Part shown: positions 17,804 through 26,886 of the stretch, piece after piece
Layout: every line of letters begins with the position of its first letter
How positions within the stretch are numbered: position 1 is the first letter of the stretch
Source of the DNA: CAWGMT01 sp963823675
Lineage (GTDB): Bacteria > Planctomycetota > Planctomycetia > Isosphaerales > Isosphaeraceae
Length of the DNA: 64,000 nucleotides
Direction of reading: 5' to 3'
Assembly: GCA_963823675.1 (NCBI GenBank)
Contig: CAWGMT010000012.1
Span: 558,001-622,000 of the forward strand
Translations under genes and position numbers: made by a program
The notes under the pieces: model-generated
The model's input: only the letters and a program-made list of their open reading frames with translations
Database searches by the model: none
What the model was told of the DNA's origin: nothing

Positions 17804-19392
17804 CCAGCCAGGCGACCCGATCACCGAACCGAATCCCGGACTGGGAGGTCGGCGAGCTTCCGGAGCCCCGGCGGCTCGAATGGCGGAACTGGACGCAGTT
17901 CCTGGGCCCCGGCATCGTGATGATGGGGATCCAGATCGGCGGCGGCGAGTGGCTGCTCGGTCCCGAGGTGACCGCCAAGTACGGCGGCGGGCTCATGTGG
18001 ATTGCGACCGTCGCCATCGTCCTCCAGGTCTTTTACAACCTGGAGGCCGGCCGTTATGCCCTCTATTGCGGCGAGCCGATCTTCACCGGATTCATGCGCA
18101 CCAATCCGGGACCGCGGTTCTGGATAGGGTTCATCCTGCTCTTGAACTTGAGTGCGCTCATCCCCGGCTTGTCGACCCATGGCGCCGCCCTGGCCGCGTC
18201 GCTCTGGCTGGACCGGCCGCCCGGTGAAGCCGACCGCTGGATTGTCACCATACTGGCCTACCTCTTCCTCTTTCTCGTCGCCTTGCCGGTGCTCGTAGGC
18301 GGCAAGGTCTACAACATCCTCCAGGCAATCATGACGGTGAAGGTCGTGGTCGTGCTCGGCTTCTGCCTCCTGGTCGGGACCCTGTTCGTCTCGCCGGCCA
18401 ACTGGTGGAACGTATTCAGCGGTTTCCTCAAGTTCGGCACCGTTCCCACCGTGGTCGATGGGCGTGAAACCACCGTCAATCTCGCGCAACACTGGCTGCG
18501 CGAGGGCACCTGGCCCTTGGTCGCGCTCTCGAACATCGCGGTCATCGGCGCGTTCGCCGGCTACGCCGGCGGCGGCGGCCTCTCCAACGCGACCTACAGC
18601 AATTTCGTCCGGGACAAGGGCTGGGGCATGGGCAGCGTGGTGGGAGCCATTCCGAGCGCCGTCGGTGGCCGCCACGTGACGCTCAGCCACGTGGGCAAGG
18701 TGTTTGTCATCGACGCCGAAAGCCTCAAGCGGTGGAAGACGTGGTGGCGCTATATTCTCGTCGACCAGGTTTACGTCTGGGGGCCGGGCTGCTTCATGGG
18801 GATGGCCCTGCCCGCCCTGCTCTCGCTCGAGTTCTCGCCTTACTCGAACCTGACCGGCGCCAAGCTCGAGTGGGCCCAGGCCTTGATCACGGCCGACGGC
18901 GTCCGGCATGCGCCGGGGTTTTCGGCGATTTTCAGCAAGTTTTTGTGGATCGTGACGGTGCTGGTGGGAATGACGGTGATGCTGCCGAGCCAGATGTCGA
19001 TCGTCCACGACGTCAGCCGGCGCTGGACCGACATCCTGTGGTCGGGCAGCCGCAGAATTCGCGGCCGGATGTCGGGAAATGCGGTGAAGCAGATCTACTA
19101 CGCGATTCTCAGCTTCTACGTCCTCTGGACGTTCGTCTGCGCTTATCTCTTCAGCACTTACGGAACCCCCAAGCTGATGACGCTGGTCATCGCCAATCTC
19201 AACAACCTGGCGATCGGCATCACCTCGTTTCACCTGCTCTGGATCAATTGCCGGTTCTTGCCGCCCGCAGTACGGCCCCGCTGGTACCATCGGGGCGGAC
19301 TGATCGCCTGCGGGCTGTTTTATCTGGGAATGGCCCTCCTGGTGTTTGCTACCAAACAGCTACCATTGCTGCGGGAGTTGTTCGGCATCTGA
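17800..19392 (+). CDS. Nramp-like divalent metal transporter family protein
   Basis: About 530 residues with roughly 11-12 membrane segments. WRNWTQFLGPGIVMMGIQIG near the N-terminus resembles the first Nramp helix. It belongs to the divergent Nramp-like proteins common in planctomycetes, and I do not see a clean DPGN metal motif, so metal transport is uncertain. I prefer the ATG at 17800 (ATGA overlap with the FAH stop) to one five codons upstream. The gene is intact. A long open frame on the opposite strand is only a GC-rich shadow. Confidence 0.75.
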   Translation: MTSQATRSPNRIPDWEVGELPEPRRLEWRNWTQFLGPGIVMMGIQIGGGEWLLGPEVTAKYGGGLMWIATVAIVLQVFYNLEAGRYALYCGEPIFTGFMRTNPGPRFWIGFILLLNLSALIPGLSTHGAALAASLWLDRPPGEADRWIVTILAYLFLFLVALPVLVGGKVYNILQAIMTVKVVVVLGFCLLVGTLFVSPANWWNVFSGFLKFGTVPTVVDGRETTVNLAQHWLREGTWPLVALSNIAVIGAFAGYAGGGGLSNATYSNFVRDKGWGMGSVVGAIPSAVGGRHVTLSHVGKVFVIDAESLKRWKTWWRYILVDQVYVWGPGCFMGMALPALLSLEFSPYSNLTGAKLEWAQALITADGVRHAPGFSAIFSKFLWIVTVLVGMTVMLPSQMSIVHDVSRRWTDILWSGSRRIRGRMSGNAVKQIYYAILSFYVLWTFVCAYLFSTYGTPKLMTLVIANLNNLAIGITSFHLLWINCRFLPPAVRPRWYHRGGLIACGLFYLGMALLVFATKQLPLLRELFGI

Positions 19393-19420
19393 GTAGACGC
19401 ATGAAAGTGGTCGTGCGGAT

Positions 19421-19494
19421 GTAGGTCAGGCTTTCCCGCCTGACGTCAGGCGGGAAAGCCTGACCTACAGCATACCGAATTCGGCGGTCCCACT
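19421..19494. repeat. 48-bp perfect palindrome plus tail, copy 2 (partner at 1282-1333)
   Basis: Positions 19421-19468 are a perfect 24+24 palindrome beginning GTAGGTCAGGCTTTCCCGCC. It is followed by the tail AGCATACCGAATTCGGCGG shared with 1282-1333. It lies between the transporter and the E1 gene and could serve as a bidirectional terminator or processing hairpin; that role is inferred. Confidence 0.85.
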
Positions 19495-19526
19495 GAGACC
19501 GCGGCGCAAAGCGAGGTGTGGGTGGA

Positions 19527-21550
19527 ATGGCGACGGTAACTCGAGAGGCGGTCGGGCACGACAGGGGCGGAATGCTGTCGCTTTACCGCACGATGCAAAC
19601 GATCCGGCGGTGCGAGGAACAACTGGCGCGCGCCCATCAGAGGGGCCTGATCCACGGGGCCTGCCACACTTATGTCGGTGAAGAGGCCGTTGCGGCCGGC
19701 GTCTGCGCACAATTGCGGCGCGACGACGTCGTCTTCAGCACGCACCGGGGCCACGGCCACGCCCTGGCCAAAGGCGTCGCGCCTAGAAGCCTCGTCGCCG
19801 AGCTCTTGGGCCGCGAGAGCGGCTGCTCGCACGGCCGCGGCGGCAGCATGCACCTCTTCGCACCCGAAGCCGGCATGATGGGCACAAGCGGCATCGTCGG
19901 CCCCTGCATCCTGCAAGCCGCCGGTGCCGGTTATAGCTTCAAGCTGCTCAATTCGGACCGCGTCGCCGTGGCATTTTTCGGCGACGGCGCCGTCAATAAC
20001 GGAGCGTTTCACGAAGGATTGAACCTGGCCGGCATCTGGAAGCTGCCGGTCCTGTTCGTCTGCGAGAACAATGGTTTTGCCACCGAGGTTCCCTTTGAGT
20101 ACGCAGCGGGCTGCTCGAGCGTGGCGGCCCGGGGCGCCGTTTACGGCTTGCCGGGCCACGAAGTCGACGGCAACGACGTCCTTGCCGTTTCCGATGCGGC
20201 CGCCCTTGCGGTCAGCACGAGCGCGCGGGGGCGGCGGCGCGACCCTGATCGAATGCAAGACCTATCGCACCAGGCCGCACGCCGAAGGGATGGGGGACTA
20301 TACCTACCGGAGCCGTGAGGAGGTCGAATCGTGGAAGCGCGCTGCCCGATCGAGCGGCTGCGGCGCCGCCTGGTGGACGAAGGGATCGCGATGGAGGCCG
20401 AGTTGAAATCCATCGATGACGAAGTCGAGTCGCAAGCCCTCGAAGCAATCGCGTTTGCCGAGAAGAGCGCCTGGCCCGACCCGGCGACCGCAACGGATCA
20501 TGTCTACGCGACGCCGGCTGCCGGCGACGGCCGGATCCCGATTCGCAACGACGCCCCGCGCGAGGGCCCGCAAGTTCGCGAAACCACGTACATGAAAGCC
20601 ACGCTCGAAGCCCTCTCCGAGGCGATGGAGCGAAACCCGCGGATCTTCGTGATGGGCGAAGGCGCGGCAAGCGCGGCGGCAATTTCGCCACGACGACTGG
20701 CCTCTATGACCGGTATGGTCCAGTCCGGCTCTGCGACACGCCGATCAGCGAGCGCGGCTTTGTCGGCCTGGCCGCGGGCGCGGCCATGACGGGAACGCGC
20801 CCGGTGATCGATTTCATGTTCGCCGACTTCATCCTCGACTCGGTCGGCGAGATCATCAACCAGATTGCCAAGATCCAGTACATGAGCAGCGGACGCCTCA
20901 CGATGCCGGTCCTTTTGCGAGGTTGCATCGGGATCGGCAACTCGGCCGCCACGCACCACTCGGGCAGCTATTACCCGATGTATGCTCACTTTCCGGGCCT
21001 GCGCGTGGTCGTGCCCTCGACCGCGTTCGATGCCAAGGGTCTCTTCTGGCGAGCGCTGCGCTCGGACGACCCGGTACTTTTTTTGGAACATCGCGGCGTC
21101 CTCTCCATCAAAGGACCGGTGCCGGAAGGGCCCTTCGAGATCGAATTCGGCCGGGCCGCGGTCGTTCGGGAGGGAAAGGATGTCACGGTCGTGGCGCTGG
21201 CACTCATGGTCCATCACGCCCTGAAGGCCAGCGAAGTGCTGGCGCGTGAGGGGATCTCGGTCGAGCTGATCGACCCCCGCACGGTATCGCCGCTAGATCT
21301 CGAGACGATCCAGGCCTCGGTCGCCAAGACGGGGCGCCTGCTCATCGTGGACGAGACGTTTGCCCCGTTTGGCTTGGGTGCCGAGATCGCCGCCCAGGTC
21401 GCGGATGCGGGGTTTGATAACCTGGACGCGCCGATCCGCCGTCTCAACGGCGCTTTTGCCCCGACGCCATACAGTCCGTGCCTGGAAGCGGCCGTCGTGC
21501 CCGGCCAGGCCGCAATTCTCCAGGCCGTCCGCGACCTCGTTGCCGAGTGA
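19527..21550 (+). CDS. 2-oxoacid/acetoin dehydrogenase E1, fused alpha-beta (frameshifted)
   Basis: This is the thiamine-diphosphate decarboxylating component. The alpha part has GDGAVNNG...ENN, the TPP-magnesium motif, after THRGHGHALAKG and GGSMHLF. The alpha end (PATATDHVYA) runs without a stop through about 25 residues into the beta start (RETTYMKATLEALSEAM), so alpha and beta are one polypeptide. The beta part continues with FMFADFILDSVGEIINQIAK and the C-terminal LLIVDETFAPFGLGAEIA. Indels near 20230, 20338 and 20660 split the frame. The E2 gene follows 15 bases later. The acid it acts on (pyruvate, branched-chain or acetoin) cannot be decided here. Confidence 0.88.
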
Positions 21551-21565
21551 AGGAAGCTGTTGGTC

Positions 21566-22807
21566 ATGGCCATTTCGATCACCGTTCCACGTCTTGGCTG
21601 GAGCATGGAGGAAGGCGTCTTCGCCGGCTGGCTCAAGCGCGACGGCGAGGAAGTGCGAGCCGGCGAGCCGCTGTTCAGTCTTGAGGGCGACAAGGCAACC
21701 CAGGAAATCGAGGCGCTTGACAGCGGGATCTTGAAGGTCCCACCCACGGCGCCGGCCGCGGGCACAACCGTCCGCGTGGGCGCGGTGATCGGCTTTCTGC
21801 TAGAGCGCGGTGAGACCGAATTGCCAGGCTCGGAGGAGAGTCCCGCATCCGCACCGAACTTGAACGAGCGCGAGCAAGCCGCCAGCCGTCCCCCATCTGT
21901 CGCGGTCCGTTCCGGCCGGCCCCGGAGCTCTCCCCTGGCCCGTCGTCTGGCGCGCGAGCACGGCATCGAGTGGACGAAGCTCACCGGCAGCGGAAGCTCC
22001 GGGCGCATTCGCAGGGTCGATGTGCTGGCGGCAGTCGAGGCGCGTGCCGGCCAAACCGCCTCTCACACCCCGCCGCCGCGGCACGCAGCGACCGGTGCAC
22101 CGGCTCCGGTCGGCGGCAAAGCGGTGCCGGCGAGCCGGGCGCGGCGGGCCATCGCGGCCAAGATGATGGAGAGCCGGCGCACAACGGCTCCGGTAACGCT
22201 GACTACGACGGCCGACGCGACCAATCTCGTCGCCCTGCGCCGTCAGTTCAAATCGGCCGAGCCCCAGGCCCGCAACCTGCCGGGCGTCACCGACTTTCTG
22301 GTCAAGCTGACGGCGATCACCCTGTTGGACCACCCACTCTTGCACGCCCGCTGGGCCGAAGGAAGCGACCAGATCGTCGTTCCTGATGAGGCCCATATCG
22401 GAATTGCCGTCGATACCGAGGCCGGCCTGGTGGTGCCCGTGATCAAAAGCGCGGCCGCGCTGGGCGTCAGGCAGATCGCGGCCATTTCGCGCGAGCTGAT
22501 CGCGCGGGCGCAAGAGCGGCGGCTCCGGTCCCTGGACATCGAGGGCGGCACCTTCACGATCACCAACCTGGGATCTCTCGGGATCGAGACGTTCACGCCG
22601 ATCATCAACCCTCCCCAGTGTGCCATCCTGGGCGTGGGCAAGATCGAGCGCCGGCCCGTCATGGACGGTGACAGGGTCGTCGGGCGCGAAAAGATGAGCC
22701 TGTGCCTGACCTTCGACCATCGGATCGTCGATGGAGCGCCCGCGGCTCGCTTCCTGCGGCAGCTCACCGAAGCCATCGAAAACCCCGCCCCGTGGTTGAT
22801 GCCGTGA
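21566..22807 (+). CDS. Dihydrolipoamide acyltransferase (E2)
   Basis: An N-terminal lipoyl domain has the lipoylated lysine in LEGDKATQE (about residues 48-56). Next is a Pro/Ala-rich linker and a peripheral subunit-binding domain (SSPLARRLAREHGIEW...SGSSGRIRRVDV). The C-terminal catalytic domain ends in the transferase motif FDHRIVDGAPAARF. The length of 413 is usual for single-lipoyl E2. The ATG at 21566 follows AGGAAG by about nine bases; a TTG two codons earlier is possible. It is intact. No E3 gene is in the window, so E3 must be supplied from elsewhere. Confidence 0.93.
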   Translation: MAISITVPRLGWSMEEGVFAGWLKRDGEEVRAGEPLFSLEGDKATQEIEALDSGILKVPPTAPAAGTTVRVGAVIGFLLERGETELPGSEESPASAPNLNEREQAASRPPSVAVRSGRPRSSPLARRLAREHGIEWTKLTGSGSSGRIRRVDVLAAVEARAGQTASHTPPPRHAATGAPAPVGGKAVPASRARRAIAAKMMESRRTTAPVTLTTTADATNLVALRRQFKSAEPQARNLPGVTDFLVKLTAITLLDHPLLHARWAEGSDQIVVPDEAHIGIAVDTEAGLVVPVIKSAAALGVRQIAAISRELIARAQERRLRSLDIEGGTFTITNLGSLGIETFTPIINPPQCAILGVGKIERRPVMDGDRVVGREKMSLCLTFDHRIVDGAPAARFLRQLTEAIENPAPWLMP

Positions 22808-22825
22808 ATTCAAGGAGAACCTTCC

Positions 22826-23608
22826 ATGCATTGCGACTTATCGGGCAAGGTCAGTCTTGTGACTGGAGCCGCTCACGGAATCGGTCAGGAGATCGCTGAC
22901 CAGCTTGCCGCCAATGGCAGCACGGTTGTGTATACTGACATCGATCTCGCCGGCGTGCGCGCGGCCGCCGCTCTGACCCCGAACGCCGTGTGGCGGGTGA
23001 TGGATGTCACTCGCGTCGACCAAGTGGAAGAGGTGATCGGCTGGGTCGGGACAACGCTCGGCCGGCTGGACGTCCTGGTCAACAATGCCGGGGTCAACAC
23101 GCTGCACGACCGGGTGACGATCGAGCAATTCCCGCGCGCTGAGTGGGACCGGCTGCTGGCGGTTGACCTGACCGGCCTTTATGACGTCAGCCGCTTCGCA
23201 GCGAGGCTGATGCTCGCCCAGGGATCGGGCCGAATCATCAACATCGCGTCGATCGCGGGACTGGTTCCGCTCAGGCTTCAGTGTGCGTTCGTGGCCGCCA
23301 AGGCGGGCGTAGTCAACTTGACGAAGGCGATGGCCCTGGAGCTGGCGCCGCGCGGGGTCCTGGTCAATGGAATCGCCCCCGGCTCGACCTTGACCGAAGG
23401 CACGCGCAAGCTGTTTTACGGCGAGGGCGGTCTGTTTCACGACTCGGTCAAGCAAATGCTGGCCCACATTCCGCTGGGACGTCCGGCCGAGACCCGCGAG
23501 ATCGCGGTCGCGGCACTCTTCCTGGCCGACCCGGAAAACAGCTACATGAATGGCCATATCTTGACCGTCAACGGCGGCTGGACGGCGGGCTATGCGAGGG
23601 AGTTTTGA
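22826..23608 (+). CDS. Short-chain dehydrogenase/reductase with Phe at the catalytic Tyr position
   Basis: A 260-residue classical SDR with the cofactor loop TGAAHGIG near residue 14, LVNNAGV, and the C-terminal GHILTVNGGW. The catalytic serine lies in NIASIAG. Twelve residues later, where YxxxK is expected, the codon is TTC and the protein reads FVAAK, so the lysine remains but the tyrosine is Phe. That would cripple normal proton transfer unless it is a sequence error. It follows the E2 gene by 18 bases behind AAGGAGA and probably shares its operon. The substrate is unknown. Confidence 0.88.
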   Translation: MHCDLSGKVSLVTGAAHGIGQEIADQLAANGSTVVYTDIDLAGVRAAAALTPNAVWRVMDVTRVDQVEEVIGWVGTTLGRLDVLVNNAGVNTLHDRVTIEQFPRAEWDRLLAVDLTGLYDVSRFAARLMLAQGSGRIINIASIAGLVPLRLQCAFVAAKAGVVNLTKAMALELAPRGVLVNGIAPGSTLTEGTRKLFYGEGGLFHDSVKQMLAHIPLGRPAETREIAVAALFLADPENSYMNGHILTVNGGWTAGYAREF

Positions 23609-24744
23609 GCGATCCGCGATTGATCCTCTGTCTGTTTGTCGGCCTGATCGCCGTCGTGGTACTGGCGAATTTTCGCGCAGTGCTGCGGAGGATGTCCTGG
23701 ACGCCTCCCTCTCCGCTGCTGTCCGGCCGCCTGCCCTCGCTCACGGTGATCATCCCGGCGCGGGACGAGGAGCAGGACCTGGAGCAGGCCCTCCGGTCCG
23801 TCCTGAGCCAAGAGGAGATCGAGCTCCGGGTCATCGTCGTCAACGACCACTCATCCGACCGCACCGGGGCGATCGCCGACGCAATGGCCGCCGCCGACTC
23901 GCGCGTGACGGTGATTCACAACCCCGAGCTGCCTCCCGGCTGGCTGGGCAAATGCAACGCCATGCAGCAGGCCGCGGCGCTCGCGACGAGTGATCTCATG
24001 CTCTTCACCGATGCCGACATCGTTTACCAGCCGGGATGCTTGATACGGGCTGTTGCCGAGCTGGAGCGTGAGCGACTCGACTTTCTCAGCCTCTTCCCCG
24101 CCATGGACTTCATCTCGCTCTGGGAGAACATCATTCTGCCGGCGCTCGTCGCCGGCTTGAGCGAGCTCGTCACGCGGGCAGTCAACGATCCGCAATCTTG
24201 CGACGCGATGGGCGCGGGCGCGTTCTTGCTGGTCAGGTCCAAGGCATTCCGCGCTGCGGGCGGTTTCGAGCCGATCAAGCACGCGATGGCCGACGACCTC
24301 GCGCTCGCGCGGCTGCTGAAAAGAAGCGGCTGCCGCACCGCATTTCATGGAGCGGAAGCGTGGCTCCACGTCCGCCTTTACAAGGGAAACCGCCATGCTT
24401 TCTGGGGAATGACCAAGAACATTCTCATCGCACTGGAGGGCCGGTTCTGGCAAGCGCCGTTCTACTTCGTGCTGCCTGTGTTCGTCCACGGGATGCCGAT
24501 CTACTGTTTTGGTGCCGGGATTGCGGAAGGCAATGCCGCACTCATCGTGGCGGCGACGGCGACCTACGGCCTCCAATATGCCGGGCTCTGGTCGGGGCGC
24601 AAGCTGTTGCGGTTTCATCGCGCCAAGGCATTGTTTTTCCCGCTGGTGATCGTGCCAGTGATCTGTTGCCTGTCAAGAGCCCTCTACCTGCATTTTTGTC
24701 AAGGCGCCGTCCACTGGCGGGGACGTACGATCAGCGTGCGATAG
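23605..24744 (+). CDS. Family 2 glycosyltransferase, membrane-associated
   Basis: 379 residues from a TTG at 23605 that overlaps the SDR stop as TTGA, with GAGGGAG upstream. The N-terminal helix (LILCLFVGLIAVVVLANF) is followed by a GT-A domain: LTVIIPARDEEQDLEQAL, PPGWLGKCNAMQQ, LLFTDADI (DxD-like) and HAMADDLALARLL. C-terminal membrane helices follow. The arrangement is like HpnB-type and carotenoid-type glycosyltransferases, which act on lipid acceptors at the membrane. The acceptor is not identifiable. It is intact. Confidence 0.85.
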   Translation: MSDPRLILCLFVGLIAVVVLANFRAVLRRMSWTPPSPLLSGRLPSLTVIIPARDEEQDLEQALRSVLSQEEIELRVIVVNDHSSDRTGAIADAMAAADSRVTVIHNPELPPGWLGKCNAMQQAAALATSDLMLFTDADIVYQPGCLIRAVAELERERLDFLSLFPAMDFISLWENIILPALVAGLSELVTRAVNDPQSCDAMGAGAFLLVRSKAFRAAGGFEPIKHAMADDLALARLLKRSGCRTAFHGAEAWLHVRLYKGNRHAFWGMTKNILIALEGRFWQAPFYFVLPVFVHGMPIYCFGAGIAEGNAALIVAATATYGLQYAGLWSGRKLLRFHRAKALFFPLVIVPVICCLSRALYLHFCQGAVHWRGRTISVR

Positions 24745-24815
24745 AACTGGCGGCTGCCCACCCTGGCAGTGAGATGGCGGCGCACGGTCCCAAGCGGCGG
24801 GATCATTCGCTAAAT

Positions 24816-24918
24816 CGCCTTGCACAATTCTGGGAGGGCGAGCCTCCCGGCGAGCCATTCTCCAAGGCGGCTCGGACGGAGCCTCGACCTCCCAGGACCA
24901 CGCAAGCCCATCTGGGGC
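24816..24918 (+). repeat. Dispersed GEPPGEP-type repeat, intergenic copy
   Basis: Begins CGCCTTGCACAATTC and continues GGGCGAGCCTCCCGGCGAGC to CCCAGGACCACGCAAGCC. It matches, in the opposite orientation, the stretch at 50838-50950 inside the pseudo-KASIII domain. It holds internal inverted repeats (GGAGGCTCGCC type). It sits inside the left lipoprotein cassette. Confidence 0.85.
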
Positions 24919-24958
24919 GGGAAAGCTCGGTTCCGGCCAGTTCCGCGTTCGCCCGGCC

Positions 24959-25249
24959 TTAGCGGCGAATCGAGTCAGGGGTCAGTGCGGCGGTATTCGA
25001 TACGTCAAGCGACGTCCGGCTGACCGTGCGACGGATAGGTCCCGTAACGGCTCCAACCGTCTGTGGCAAGGCGACGGGGCCGGGCACGACGACACCATTT
25101 ATCGGACCAGCAACGCTACCGCAGCAGGCACACGGGCTGCAACAATCCGCGTAGTACGCCGACGTGCAGCGCTTGGCCTTTTTGTGAGCACAACCGATGG
25201 CGCTCGCGAAAACTACCCCAACGGCGAACAGATAAATGAAACGTTTCAT
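24959..25249 (-). CDS. Small Cys-rich lipoprotein, paralogue 1
   Basis: A 96-residue protein with a signal peptide MKRFIYLFAVGVVFASAIGC. The lipobox SAIGC predicts lipidation of Cys-20. The mature part starts AHKKAKR, has a cysteine cluster (CCSPCACC), and then a Gly/Pro/Val-rich tail. The paralogue at 38897-39187 has exactly the same length. Function is unknown. Both copies lie beside the PKS region on the minus strand. Confidence 0.75.
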   Translation of the reverse strand: MKRFIYLFAVGVVFASAIGCAHKKAKRCTSAYYADCCSPCACCGSVAGPINGVVVPGPVALPQTVGAVTGPIRRTVSRTSLDVSNTAALTPDSIRR

Positions 25250-25634
25250 CAGTCGGCCCCAGGAATCAGTGGGAAAACCTCACACGTAAATTTGCCGCAT
25301 GCCCCACGGCAAGAAGGTGAAATTCTTGGAAAAGACCCTGACGATTCTGCCGACGGCCACGGCTCGCCCCTTCAGTTTGTACAACCGTTCAATTCGCCCG
25401 CCAGAGGCCCGGATCGTTGCCGGTGCGACCTCGGGGGCGTTCGTCTAGAGGGATGCCGCTGGCTGCGCGGCGCGTTCGATTCGCGATTCGCCCAGACGAG
25501 ATTCGGCGTTGACTTTCCTCGAGTGCCGTGCTGTAGTCCACAATCCTCGAAAACGATCCGCCGCGCGCGAGCGCGAAATCTCACGGTGGCGCGCGGTGAG
25601 GGAAAGATAACGATGAGGACATCAGGAGGTCCCC

Positions 25635-26633
25635 ATGACGGCAGGGCAGCACCCATGCAGTCGGTTGATCTGGTCGCTCTGGGCCACGGCGGTTGCGTTG
25701 GTCCTGACTTCCGCCACGATCCGCGAATCGGCGGGCTGTCAGATTGAGGAGCGCAGGGTGCCGACGCAGAGCTCGCGCGATGATTCTGATCCGGCGGATC
25801 GCATACCCGACCCGCAGTCGGCTCGTATTGCACTGATTCCTGCCGGAACCGTGATCTCCAACCATGCGCCCGCAGGCTGGACTCATTTGATTGATAAGAG
25901 TCATCCCAAGATGCACTATGGTGATGTCAACCAGGTGCCCAAGCCGATACGGGCCCTCTCGGGCATGTTCTTTACCGCGATGCTGGCCCGGGTGAGTCCT
26001 CCGGATGGGCGCGCAAACGCCGGCTACCGGCTTGACGAGGTGGCAATAGCCATGGGAACCAAGATCGGTGCCGCGGACACAATCATCACGCCGGAAACTC
26101 AGAAGAAGCTGGGGGCCAATCTCGGGCTCCTTCCCCGGATCGCGCTCGACCGTGGCTACGAACGTTTCAAAACCGTCACGGTGGCGGCGCGCACCAGCAC
26201 GATGGCCGTCGTCGACGGTCCGGCCATGATGGTGCGCGGCGGGAAGCATCGGCCGGTGGTTCTCCGGTACATCATTCTGGTGCATCCGCAAACCGGAGAT
26301 CTTGAGACCTTGCTGTGGGCGATCAGCCAGGACGACGAGGGCGCCTACGAGGGGATGATCAGCGCCTGCGAATGGTTGGCCCCGAATCAAGTCGAGGAGC
26401 GGCTCTTGCACGTCAACGCCACCGAATTCGCCTTCGGCCTGATCACGGAAAATGCCATGGCCATCCTCCATCTTTGCAAGGGCCGCATGGAGATCGGGTT
26501 CCCTCCGGACGTGAAGCGCGTTGCTGGAGCCGCGCGGCTGAGCCAGGCGTCGGCCCAGGCACTCGAGAAGCGACTGTGGGAACTATTGCAGTCGGCCGTG
26601 GCCAGCGCCGCAAAGCCGAAACGCGACGCATGA
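25635..26633 (+). CDS. Exported or membrane-anchored hypothetical protein
   Basis: A 332-residue protein with an AGGAGGT ribosome site before the ATG. The N-terminal hydrophobic stretch (LIWSLWATAVALVLTSATI) suggests a signal peptide or anchor. The body contains RIALIPAGTVISNHAPAGWTH and GMFFTAMLARVSPPDG with no recognised enzymatic motif. It seems to be a planctomycete-type conserved hypothetical. It ends 253 bases before the ABC permease gene, a gap in which I see no gene. Confidence 0.65.
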   Translation: MTAGQHPCSRLIWSLWATAVALVLTSATIRESAGCQIEERRVPTQSSRDDSDPADRIPDPQSARIALIPAGTVISNHAPAGWTHLIDKSHPKMHYGDVNQVPKPIRALSGMFFTAMLARVSPPDGRANAGYRLDEVAIAMGTKIGAADTIITPETQKKLGANLGLLPRIALDRGYERFKTVTVAARTSTMAVVDGPAMMVRGGKHRPVVLRYIILVHPQTGDLETLLWAISQDDEGAYEGMISACEWLAPNQVEERLLHVNATEFAFGLITENAMAILHLCKGRMEIGFPPDVKRVAGAARLSQASAQALEKRLWELLQSAVASAAKPKRDA

Positions 26634-26886
26634 CCCCTTCGGACTCCGAGCGTCCGACGCGCGGGACTCACCAGCGGATTCGTCCTGGATCAGAGCTCAT
26701 TTCACCGCCGCAATCGCAAATTCCACCCAACCATCCCAGTTTGACCATTTGCCAGAGTGCGATATAATCGTTAGAATGCGCGATCGTCACGCGGCGATTT
26801 TTTCAGGTCAGTGACGCGGCATAGCGGACACCATCCCCGGCGTTCTAGGACTCTTCCATGCACCGTCTCGGACCGGTTGATTTCTC

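Larger units (their letters stand above)
24745..25400. repeat. Duplicated lipoprotein cassette, left copy
   Basis: This stretch matches 38790-39345 in the same orientation. Similarity covers the downstream tail (CTGCCC.CCCTGGC around 24758), the whole small lipoprotein gene, and over 100 bases upstream of its start (GGACCCTGACGATTCT-type blocks). The left copy carries an extra roughly 100-bp dispersed repeat (24816-24918) that the right copy lacks. The upstream part, 25250-25634, holds no other gene. Confidence 0.75.

Noticed and set aside
17821..19290. A 489-codon open frame antisense to the Nramp-like gene.
   Set aside because: It is a GC-rich shadow with charge-rich, low-complexity sequence; the sense frame has clear membrane helices.
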